From an uncultured Fusicatenibacter sp. (GTDB taxonomy: Bacteria > Bacillota > Clostridia > Lachnospirales > Lachnospiraceae): a stretch of DNA of 64,000 nt. Location of the stretch: assembly GCA_902493585.1 (NCBI GenBank), contig CABUPZ010000001.1, positions 35,436-99,435 of the forward strand, written 5' to 3'. Below the pieces are notes generated by a model that searched no databases, was not told where the DNA came from, and was given only the letters and a program-made list of their open reading frames with translations. A program made the position numbers and the translations under genes. Numbering within the stretch: position 1 is the stretch's first letter; the number at the start of each line of letters is the position of its first letter. Positions 57,359-64,000 of this stretch are shown in pieces.

Positions 57359-59434
57359 TTATTGCTGCGGAACTTCCGGCGCCTGTGTCGCCTCCGGTGC
57401 GGAAGTTGCTTCCGGCGCCTGTGTCGCTTCCGGTGTCGCCGGTACTTCTGTCGGTTCCGGTGTTGCCGTCGGTTCCGGTGTCGCTGGCGGTTGCGTTGGT
57501 TCCGGTGTCGCCGGTGTTTCTGTCGATTCCGGTGTCGTCGGCGCTTCCGTTGGTTCCGGTGTCACCGGTGTTTCTGTCGGCTCCGGCGTTGCGGTCGGAG
57601 TTTCCGTCGGTGCCGCAGTTGCCGTCGGTGTTGGTGTTGCGGTCGGTGTCGCAGTTGCCGTCGGCGTCGTCTCGGTCACAGCCGCGCTTTCCGGCAGGTT
57701 CTGTGCCGCACGTTCCGCGGAATCATCCCTTACCGAATATCTTTCGGAATAGTAAACAATGATCGGTGTTCCCACCTCAATGTTATTATAAATCGTTCTC
57801 GCTACACTGAACGGCAGGTTGATGCAGCCATGAGATCCGTTGTTGATATAACGGGTTCCGCCAAAGCTGCTTCTCCATGTAGCATCATGCAGGCCGATGC
57901 CTCCGTTGAACGGCATCCAGTAGGTAACATCCGATTCCCACTCATAGCTGCCGTCCGCCTGTTTGGGACCTCGCAGCGTTTTCGGGCTGGTCTTGGAAAC
58001 CAGCTGGAAAATGCCGGCAGGGGTATAACGGCTCTTCACCATTTTTCCTGTCACACAGCTGCTGTCCACGATCAGCGAACCATCTTTGTAAAACCAGACA
58101 TGCTGGCGGCTGACATCAATCTCCACATATGTATTGCCAAATCCATTGTTGTCCGATGCAAATTCTCTGCTGGCGTAAACCGGCTCTCTCGTTGTTGTCA
58201 GATGATCCGCAATATCCTGTGCCAGCTGTGCCGCCTCCTGTTCCTGATCGATCTTCCATCCATAGTTGGACTGGGTCACCTCGACGCCCTCATCGATCCC
58301 GGTGGCAGGGAAAGTCTGTGCCTCGCCGTATGTGTCCACTGCTTCTGCAAGGCTTGCCACATATTCATTTAATTTCTGATTCCAAACTTCGTCGTTTTTG
58401 GAATAGCCTCCGTTTTCATCCACAGACAGCCAGTCTTTCATTGTATTTCCATCCAGCACCTGTGTCTGACCATCCGGGAGCTGATAGGTAATGCTGGCGC
58501 TGACCAGATCGTTCAGCTGTGCCGCCTGCTCCTCCAGTTTTGAATCCGCTGCAGTGATCTCCGGCTCGCTGTAAACCCCTGCTTCGTCCATATCCAGCTC
58601 TGTGACACCCTTTGTGACGGCATCCGCGATTGCGGCTTTTGCCTGATCCACATCCAGCTGTGTTCCCTGATTCTCTTCTGTCACAACAAATCCGTCGCTC
58701 TGATACTGAATCTGAGCATTTGCCGGCGCCTGCATCTGATCCGCCTGAAACTGCTGGAACTGACTGACCTGTTCCTCCAGTTTCGCCTCGTCGTACTGCA
58801 TAGTCACATTGATCTGATGCTCTTTATTCCTGGAATTTTCCGTCAGCCATGCAAACGCATTCTGCTTTTTCAGCAGATCCTGAACGCTGCCGTCCGGCTG
58901 ATACCGATAATCGATCGTATTTCCCTGTATCTGCTGATCCCCGTTGCGGAAATGGATATCAAGCGTATAATTCTGTGTGCTTTCCTCGATCACTTTTTCC
59001 ACCTGCTCCGCAGTCATACCGCTGCTGTCCATTCCGTTGATCACAGTTCCATCGAAAAAGTGACTGGTAAAATAAAAAGTACGGTAACCGTAAAATCCAG
59101 CCAGAAGAACCACTGCCACCGCTGCAACGATGCCAAAGATCATCAGTTTCTTTTTTCCGCCTTTTCTGCGGGGACCGTCATCCTCATCATCGTATTCCTC
59201 GTCGTCGTATTCCTCATCGTCGTAATCGCCTTCTTCGTCCCGTTCTTCTTCGTCCTCTTCCTCTTTGTCATAGGCATGCGCCGGAATTTTTCCCATCGTA
59301 TCCCTCACCAGTTTCTGGACTGCTTCATCGACCTGATTCCCTACGCTGCTGTCTTCTTCCTCATCCGCGCCGGGAATATCGAATTCCAGCTCTTCCCACT
59401 CCTGCTTCTGATCATCGTCAAATTTCATTTTCAT
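57359..59434 (-). CDS. L,D-transpeptidase with Pro/Thr-rich C-terminal tail
   Basis: 691 residues. An acidic cytoplasmic region (about 1-90, with runs of Asp/Glu/Tyr) precedes one helix (about 97-117), then two substrate-binding repeats (about 125-400) and a YkuD catalytic domain with SHGCINLP; the active Cys is residue 537. Such enzymes make 3-3 peptidoglycan cross-links or attach proteins. After about residue 600 follows an odd tail of TPEPTETP-like repeats, about 90 residues, strongly Pro/Thr/Ala/Glu-rich. Family members usually end near the catalytic domain. Confidence 0.92.
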   Translation of the reverse strand: MKMKFDDDQKQEWEELEFDIPGADEEEDSSVGNQVDEAVQKLVRDTMGKIPAHAYDKEEEDEEERDEEGDYDDEEYDDEEYDDEDDGPRRKGGKKKLMIFGIVAAVAVVLLAGFYGYRTFYFTSHFFDGTVINGMDSSGMTAEQVEKVIEESTQNYTLDIHFRNGDQQIQGNTIDYRYQPDGSVQDLLKKQNAFAWLTENSRNKEHQINVTMQYDEAKLEEQVSQFQQFQADQMQAPANAQIQYQSDGFVVTEENQGTQLDVDQAKAAIADAVTKGVTELDMDEAGVYSEPEITAADSKLEEQAAQLNDLVSASITYQLPDGQTQVLDGNTMKDWLSVDENGGYSKNDEVWNQKLNEYVASLAEAVDTYGEAQTFPATGIDEGVEVTQSNYGWKIDQEQEAAQLAQDIADHLTTTREPVYASREFASDNNGFGNTYVEIDVSRQHVWFYKDGSLIVDSSCVTGKMVKSRYTPAGIFQLVSKTSPKTLRGPKQADGSYEWESDVTYWMPFNGGIGLHDATWRSSFGGTRYINNGSHGCINLPFSVARTIYNNIEVGTPIIVYYSERYSVRDDSAERAAQNLPESAAVTETTPTATATPTATPTPTATAAPTETPTATPEPTETPVTPEPTEAPTTPESTETPATPEPTQPPATPEPTATPEPTEVPATPEATQAPEATSAPEATQAPEVPQQ

Positions 59435-59569
59435 ACTCCTCTTAAAGCCTTTGCGGACACTTCCTGTCCGCCATTATATATTCTATCCTTCTGCTGCACG
59501 ATAAAGTATATCATAAATTTTAGAAATTAGTGATACAAAATCCATTTTCGTGGAAATTTCAGATTTTCG

Positions 59570-60013
59570 TCAGTTTTTCGTAATACTTTTGAGCCTGATT
59601 ACCCGTTGAACAATATCCGCCAGAAAGATGCCCACAGCAATGGAACCGGCAATCTGCAGGGTCTGCATAATGTAATGGTTCACCAATGCCTGATCTCCCT
59701 GGACCGCATTGTAGGCAATCTCGTACATTCCTGCGCCCGGTACCATCGGAAGGATTCCCGGGATCAGGAACAATGTCACCGGCGCCCGGAAACATCTTGC
59801 CAGGATCTGCGAGATGACCGCAGCTGTCAGCGCCGCCAGAAAATTCGTGGTTGCCACAGCATCCGTAAAGTGCCCCGCCGCCAGATACACGCCCCAGGCA
59901 GCAGTACCAACCAGTGACGAATACACCCAGAGCTTTTTGGGAATATTCAGAAGGATACAGAATCCAAGGGTTCCAAAAAAAGCGCCGATCAACTGTAACA
60001 GAACTTTACCCAT
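59570..60013 (-). CDS. Threonine/serine exporter, ThrE C-terminal-type subunit
   Basis: 147 residues with about four hydrophobic helices of the ThrE_2 (DUF3815) family (VLLQLIGAFFGTLGFCILLN, AAGHFTDAVATTNFLAALTAAVISQILARCF, FLIPGILPMVPGAGMYEI). It pairs with the adjacent gene of the DUF1212 type; together they correspond to the fused ThrE exporter of threonine and serine. Start at the ATG at 60013 behind GAGAGG. Confidence 0.88.
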   Translation of the reverse strand: MGKVLLQLIGAFFGTLGFCILLNIPKKLWVYSSLVGTAAWGVYLAAGHFTDAVATTNFLAALTAAVISQILARCFRAPVTLFLIPGILPMVPGAGMYEIAYNAVQGDQALVNHYIMQTLQIAGSIAVGIFLADIVQRVIRLKSITKN

Positions 60014-60032
60014 AATTATCGCCTCTCTCTTC

Positions 60033-60797
60033 TCATAATGCGCCACGGAACAGCGCCATGGAAATACCCACACCGATCCCGATCGCCGCCGCGGTCACAA
60101 ATGCCTCCAGCATCCGCGCGGAACCGGAAATGTAATCTCCGTGCAGGGTATCGTAGATTGCGTTGGTGATCGCCACTCCCGGCACCAGCGGCATGATGGA
60201 ACCGATGATAATGGAATGCAGATCAAAATTCCCAGGCCACATCCTGGTGCAAAGGATCGCAGTCACTCCGATCAGAAAGGCTCCGATGGCATTGACCAGA
60301 AACACATGCAGATGGATCTTTCTGCATCCCCAGACTCCAAGACCGCTGATCAGCCCGGCAGCCGCCGCAACCACAGCGTCGGGCACTGCCGCGCCGAACA
60401 TCAGCGTAAATCCTGTCGTCAGGATCATATAGCCCAGAAGATGCGCTCTGGTATCCCCCGGCTCCCGATAAATTTTTTTAACTTCCCGGAACATCTCTTC
60501 CACGGTCAGTGCACCGCAGCAGAAATTTCTGGAAATCTGGTTGATCCGGTCCACCCGCTCCAGGTTCATCGACCGGTTCTCAATCCTTCGCACGACCGTC
60601 ATGGAATCCATGGAAGGATCGTCCAGTGTCACCGTGAAACCGGTGGTCATTGCAAAAACTTCTGCAGTTTTCAGTTTTGACATTTTCAGCATCCGCAGCA
60701 TGGTATCTTCCACCCTCCAGGTCTCAGCGCCGCTCTCGAGCATGATCTCGCCTGCCATGACAACGGAATCCAACAACAGCTTATAGTCCATTTCCAC
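60033..60797 (-). CDS. Threonine/serine exporter, ThrE N-terminal-type subunit
   Basis: 254 residues. A soluble part of about 110 residues (GEIMLESGAETWRVEDTMLRMLKMSKL, EVFAMTTGFTVTL) precedes five helices (LLGYMILTTGFTLMFGAAV, VFLVNAIGAFLIGVTAILC, IGSIMPLVPGVAITNAI, AIGIGVGISMALF), the DUF1212 pattern. I use the GTG at 60797 (GGAG six bases upstream); an ATG two codons later is an equally fair choice. It precedes the partner subunit by 19 bases. Confidence 0.88.
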   Translation of the reverse strand: MEMDYKLLLDSVVMAGEIMLESGAETWRVEDTMLRMLKMSKLKTAEVFAMTTGFTVTLDDPSMDSMTVVRRIENRSMNLERVDRINQISRNFCCGALTVEEMFREVKKIYREPGDTRAHLLGYMILTTGFTLMFGAAVPDAVVAAAAGLISGLGVWGCRKIHLHVFLVNAIGAFLIGVTAILCTRMWPGNFDLHSIIIGSIMPLVPGVAITNAIYDTLHGDYISGSARMLEAFVTAAAIGIGVGISMALFRGAL

Positions 60798-60874
60798 CTT
60801 CTACTCCTGCCAGAGCACATCCCTGCAGTTTCTCCTGCCGCCTGCAGGTGTGCCCCCAAAATCTAACAACATTT

Positions 60875-61882
60875 TTAAAGAAAAATATCAAAATTAATCC
60901 TTTGGTAAAACGCATCCCGGATTTCATTGAAGTTCTGCGGATTCCGACCCAGGATCCACATCAGTTTCGTAAGCACCGCCTCCAGATTCATTTCACGGGC
61001 TTCCAGAATCTGAAATTCATCCTTGATCCTCCGTCCTACCTCATAGATACCCAGATTGCTTCCCTCATAGGTGACCTGTGTCGTCATGACCACAGCTTTT
61101 CTGCTGTTCTCATAACGCTTCATCAGCCGGCTGAACTCATCCAGCAGACTGTCAGGAATTCCTCCGGTTCCGAAGCTTTCCACAATGATGCCGTCATATC
61201 TCTGAAAAATATCCTCCAGCACAGCCGGCTCAATCCCCGGCGTAAGCTTCAGCAGGAACACCCGCGGATTCCATTCATGGTAAAACCGTACCGGCTCCGT
61301 ATAGTGTTCCGGCGGAATATAGCGCACCAGATGTTCCCCCCGCATAACAGCAAGCTGAGGATAATTGATGCTGGAAAACGCATCATAACTCATGCTCCTG
61401 GTCTTCTTGGCTCTCGTCCCGGCAATGATCTTCCCGCCGAATACCAGACTGACGCCGTTGGATTTGTCATCCATCGCATAAATAATACTGTCTCTCAGAT
61501 TCATGCTGGCATCTGTGATCTCCATCTCCAGCGGGCGCTGGGATCCGGTCAGTACGATCGGCTTTGGAGAGTTCTGTATCAGATAGGAAAGCGCCGCCGC
61601 TGTATATGCCATGGTATCGGTTCCATGACAGATCACAAACCCGTCGTATCTGTCATAGTTTTCCTCGATTGCCGCTGCGATTGCAAGCCACTCTTTATAG
61701 GTCATATTGGTACTGTCCAGGCTGAACAGGTTCAACGCTTCCAGATCGCATTTCTGCCGGACAGACGGCAGATACTTCATCAGATCTTCCGCTTCCAGAA
61801 GGGGAACCAGCCCTTTCTCCGTATTATGCGAAGCAATTGTCCCGCCTGTGGTCAGTAAAAGTATTTTTTTCTTCATTTTCAT
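60875..61882 (-). CDS. ansA: Type I L-asparaginase
   Basis: 335 residues. Catalytic Thr15 is in LLTTGGTIAS; the second active-site Thr is in CHGTDTMAYTAAAL; the Lys in LTGSQRPLE-adjacent sequence fits. No signal peptide, so cytoplasmic. It hydrolyses asparagine to aspartate and ammonia. It lies upstream of the ThrE pair with a G+C hairpin between (about 60815-60856), not followed by a T-run. Confidence 0.94.
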   Translation of the reverse strand: MKMKKKILLLTTGGTIASHNTEKGLVPLLEAEDLMKYLPSVRQKCDLEALNLFSLDSTNMTYKEWLAIAAAIEENYDRYDGFVICHGTDTMAYTAAALSYLIQNSPKPIVLTGSQRPLEMEITDASMNLRDSIIYAMDDKSNGVSLVFGGKIIAGTRAKKTRSMSYDAFSSINYPQLAVMRGEHLVRYIPPEHYTEPVRFYHEWNPRVFLLKLTPGIEPAVLEDIFQRYDGIIVESFGTGGIPDSLLDEFSRLMKRYENSRKAVVMTTQVTYEGSNLGIYEVGRRIKDEFQILEAREMNLEAVLTKLMWILGRNPQNFNEIRDAFYQRINFDIFL

Positions 61883-61965
61883 CTCTGCTCTTCTTTCTAT
61901 TACACTATACCGCTCATTACTATACCGGACATCCGCCCTGCTGTCAATTCCCTCATTTGTTCCTG

Positions 61966-62045
61966 CTTTCCGGTTTCCTGCTTTCCGAATACTTGTTGTT
62001 TTCTGCTTTCCGGTTCCCTGCTTTTCGAATGCTCATTGCTTCCTG
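61966..62045. repeat. Tandem 40-bp imperfect duplication at the alkD 3' end
   Basis: Two units of 40 bases, 61966-62005 and 62006-62045, agree at most positions (both start CTTTCCGG). The second unit contains the last codons and stop of alkD (stop at 62033-62035). This looks like a local duplication of the gene's end. Confidence 0.75.
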
Positions 62046-62737
62046 CCCCGCGCTCTCAGTTTCCGGATCTTATCCTTCTCTTCCGGAGATACCTGACGGG
62101 ATTCCAGAATCTTCTGCAGCGCCTTTCTCCAGGTATCCTCCTCCAGGTCACAATGTTCCAGCCATTCCATCACTTCTTCCGGAAAGTGAATATAATAGAT
62201 GGAAACGGCCCAGGCTGCGGCCATCCGCACATAGTATTCCCCGGATCTCACATGCTCCAACAGGTCCAGCGCCTGTTTCCAGTATTTCTCACTGACATAA
62301 TACTGCAGCATCATCACCAGGGCGAAGCGGATTGTATAAGTTTCCTCCGACTGCAGACACTCCAGCAAAAACGGCCACATCTTTTCCGGATATTTCTTTG
62401 TTCCCTTCAGGCTGCTGCAGAAACTGTCGCAGACCGACCAGTTATCGATATACGGAAGAAAGTTCCGGATCCGTTCAACAGTCTCTTCAAAGCTGCCTCC
62501 GGCAGACCCGATCACCATCCCCCGCAGCATCACTTCCTCAAACAAACATCCCGGCTCTTCCGCAAGGTACTCCTGACATCCTTCTTTCACGATCACCGCC
62601 GCCAGTTTCCGCAGTTTTGGCAGCCGTACTCCCAGAATCCTCTCTTTCGGAACCTCCGGCAGAAGGGACGCGGAAAAATCTCTGTAACTTTCTTCCGCCT
62701 CCTGTTTCATCCAATCAAGAATCTGCGCTCTCTTCAT
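62033..62737 (-). CDS. DNA alkylation repair protein (AlkD family)
   Basis: 234 residues of HEAT-like helical repeats: RILGVRLPKLRKLAAVIVKEG, FLPYIDNWSVCDSFCSSL, MWPFLLECLQSEETYTIRFALVMMLQYYV, YYVRMAAAWAVSIYYIHFPEEVMEWL. These are hallmarks of AlkD glycosylases that remove N3- and N7-alkylated purines. Start at the ATG at 62737 (MKRAQILD); the frame upstream overlaps the ogt gene. ATGA overlap (62734-62737) with ogt implies a coupled alkylation-repair operon. Confidence 0.88.
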   Translation of the reverse strand: MKRAQILDWMKQEAEESYRDFSASLLPEVPKERILGVRLPKLRKLAAVIVKEGCQEYLAEEPGCLFEEVMLRGMVIGSAGGSFEETVERIRNFLPYIDNWSVCDSFCSSLKGTKKYPEKMWPFLLECLQSEETYTIRFALVMMLQYYVSEKYWKQALDLLEHVRSGEYYVRMAAAWAVSIYYIHFPEEVMEWLEHCDLEEDTWRKALQKILESRQVSPEEKDKIRKLRARGRKQ

Positions 62738-63261
62738 CGGTTTCTCCGCTCCAGATCCAGAAGTTTTTCTTTTTTGTCCAGTCCCCCGGCGTATCCGGTC
62801 AGGGAACCGTTTTTTCCGATCACCCTGTGGCATGGGACGACAATGCCCACAGGATTTCTGTGATTCGCCATACCGACTGCCCTGGACGCCTTGGGGCGGC
62901 CGATCTGGCAGGCAATCTCACTGTAACTTCTCGTCTCCCCGTAAGGGATCGTCAGAAGCGCATCCCATACCAGTTTCTGGAATTCAGTCCCCTTCATTTT
63001 CAGCGGAAGATCAAATTTTTTTCTCTTTCCCTGAAAATATTCTTCCAGCTGGCGCGCTGCCTCATCGGATACCGACGTCCTTTCCTGCTGCTCCTTCTCC
63101 TCTGGAGATTCTTCCGCAAAGCCAATGCCTGTCACATAAGATCCCTCACACCGGATCTCGATTCTGTTTCCGGCGATCTCATAAATATGACCTGTGGAAT
63201 TTTTCTTTTCGTTTTGTTCTTTCTGTTTTTTTCCCTTTTTCATGTTCTCTGTTTCTCTCAT
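62734..63261 (-). CDS. ogt: Methylated-DNA-protein cysteine methyltransferase
   Basis: 175 residues. The active-site motif is VVPCHRVIG and the DNA-binding helix GRPKASRAVGMANHRNP; GTEFQKLVWDALLTIPYGETRSYSEIA precedes. The protein moves the alkyl group from O6-methylguanine to its own Cys once. A Lys/Glu/Asn-rich N-terminal segment (about 1-22) may be an extension; the exact start is not certain. Operon with AlkD, overlapping by 4 bases. Confidence 0.92.
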   Translation of the reverse strand: MRETENMKKGKKQKEQNEKKNSTGHIYEIAGNRIEIRCEGSYVTGIGFAEESPEEKEQQERTSVSDEAARQLEEYFQGKRKKFDLPLKMKGTEFQKLVWDALLTIPYGETRSYSEIACQIGRPKASRAVGMANHRNPVGIVVPCHRVIGKNGSLTGYAGGLDKKEKLLDLERRNR

Positions 63262-63452
63262 TTCTTTTGCTTCCTGTATTTCTTCTGATTTTCTGTATTC
63301 CCTCTTTTGTTTCCAAAACTTTTTTCATGATGGAAAGAATCGTAACTATTATATCAGATCACCGGGAAAATTCCATGAAAATCTGCGTAAAGAATGTAAC
63401 AGTTCCACTTGCCGAACGCCTAAAAAAGCATCTCGAAATTCTGTAAAATCCA

Positions 63453-63480
63453 TTGAAAAAACTGTAAAATCTTCTATAAT
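63453..63480 (+). promoter_or_regulatory. Promoter of the MATE transporter gene
   Basis: TTGAAA at 63453-63458, 16-base spacer, TATAAT at 63475-63480, 53 bases before the ATG. Confidence 0.75.
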
Positions 63481-63533
63481 GAAAAGAAAGCACACAATAT
63501 GCTTTACATATGTAACCAAGGGGGATTTTTCAA

Positions 63534-64000
63534 ATGAAAAAATCATACGAAATCGACATGTGCAACGGTCCGCTGCTTGGAAAGCTGTTACTCTTTGCAC
63601 TGCCGCTGATGCTGTCCGGAATCCTTCAGCTGCTGTTCAACGCAGCTGATATTATTGTGGTAGGACGTTTCACCGGAAGCCATGCTCTGGCTGCTGTCGG
63701 CTCAACATCTTCGCTGATCAATCTGCTGGTAAACCTGTTTATCGGATTTTCCATCGGAGCAAATGTTCTGACTGCCCAGTATTACGGTGCAAAAGATCAA
63801 AAAAACATTCATCAGACCATACATACCTCCATTCTGATCAGTCTGATTGGAGGAATCATTTTGATCGCCGTCGGCGTACTTCTTGCCCGGCCGCTGCTGG
63901 AACTCATGGCTACGCCGGAAGACGTGCTCGATCAGGCGACACTTTATATGAAAATTTATTTCTGTGGAATGCCCGCGACTATGGTCTATAATTTCGGAGC
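63534..64000 (+). CDS. MATE family efflux transporter, N-terminal part (cut by window edge)
   Basis: 155 codons are inside the window. The protein begins MKKSYEIDMCNGPLLGKLLLF and continues with helices ALPLMLSGILQLLFNAADIIVVGRF, LINLLVNLFIGFSIGANVLTAQYYGA and ISLIGGIILIAVGVLLARPLL, typical MATE family sequence. AAGGGGGA lies before the ATG. MATE proteins export drugs or metabolites in exchange for Na+ or H+. The C-terminus lies outside. Confidence 0.9.
   Translation, partial: MKKSYEIDMCNGPLLGKLLLFALPLMLSGILQLLFNAADIIVVGRFTGSHALAAVGSTSSLINLLVNLFIGFSIGANVLTAQYYGAKDQKNIHQTIHTSILISLIGGIILIAVGVLLARPLLELMATPEDVLDQATLYMKIYFCGMPATMVYNFG

Noticed and set aside
57288..57752. A plus-strand frame with GVGVAVGVAV-like repeats
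   Set aside because: It is the antisense of the Pro/Thr-rich tail of the L,D-transpeptidase. The repeat comes from the sense protein.
1..64000. CRISPR array, transposase, integrase, phage or toxin-antitoxin genes
   Set aside because: No regularly spaced repeats and no protein with such motifs was seen in the frames read. The repeats present are short inverted elements without spacers.

Overview
The window reads as chromosomal DNA of a low-to-mid GC Firmicute of class Clostridia, most likely family Lachnospiraceae. The basis is the clostridial gene content (a cysE-cysS-mrnC-rlmB-sigH cluster behind a Cys T-box, CIRCE-controlled htpG, LrgAB, MiniIII, a split ThrE exporter, several small families seen mainly in Lachnospiraceae), sigma-A type promoters (TTGACA/TATAAT) and GGAGG ribosome binding sites. 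Genus cannot be fixed from the sequence alone. Most genes lie on the minus strand. No phage, plasmid, insertion sequence, CRISPR array or rRNA operon is visible.

Layout. 1-6.0 kb: start of a DegV-like gene, a CorA-type transporter with a small unknown gene, htpG with a CIRCE operator, a 32-bp perfect palindrome, and an acetyltransferase-lrgA-lrgB operon. 6.0-8.7 kb: remains of a VanY-type carboxypeptidase, two tandem cytidylate-kinase-like paralogues and crcB. 8.7-13.5 kb: an Entner-Doudoroff/hexuronate block with an IclR (KdgR-like) regulator divergent from a KDPG aldolase fused to a VOC-like domain, a KDG kinase, and a second PfkB kinase behind a terminator. 13.5-19.2 kb: small hypothetical genes, a HAD phosphatase, a MocR regulator with Arg at the expected PLP lysine, and glnS. 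19.3-24.2 kb: an AGE epimerase and GH38 alpha-mannosidase operon, then tRNA-Thr. 24.3-33.9 kb: a heterodimeric ABC exporter with a divergent AraC regulator, a three-gene ABC cluster and a two-component system. 33.9-38.3 kb: sigH-rlmB-mrnC-cysS-cysE behind a Cys T-box. 38.3-43.7 kb: DUF6062-like gene, metA, ligA, rluF, a membrane-anchored protein and tRNA-Arg. 43.9-49.7 kb: a DUF5688-like gene, a sugar ABC importer and an AraC regulator. 49.7-64 kb: a P-type Ca-ATPase, ispF, a glycerol-1-phosphate dehydrogenase-like enzyme, a family 2 glycosyltransferase, mutY, a HAD phosphatase, an L,D-transpeptidase, split ThrE, asparaginase, alkD-ogt and the start of a MATE transporter.

How it fits together. 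The carbon genes point to breakdown of uronic acid or gluconate sugars (KDG to KDPG to pyruvate plus glyceraldehyde 3-phosphate) and of mannose-containing glycans. The Cys T-box ties serine acetylation and Cys-tRNA charging to cysteine supply, and a MetA with Glu111 suggests acetyl-homoserine for methionine. Two families of short inverted repeats are scattered between genes. I do not see an obviously new defence or mobile system. The most notable points are the repeat families, the aldolase-VOC fusion with a possible shared operator, the MocR Lys-to-Arg change, the decayed VanY gene and the htpG palindrome.
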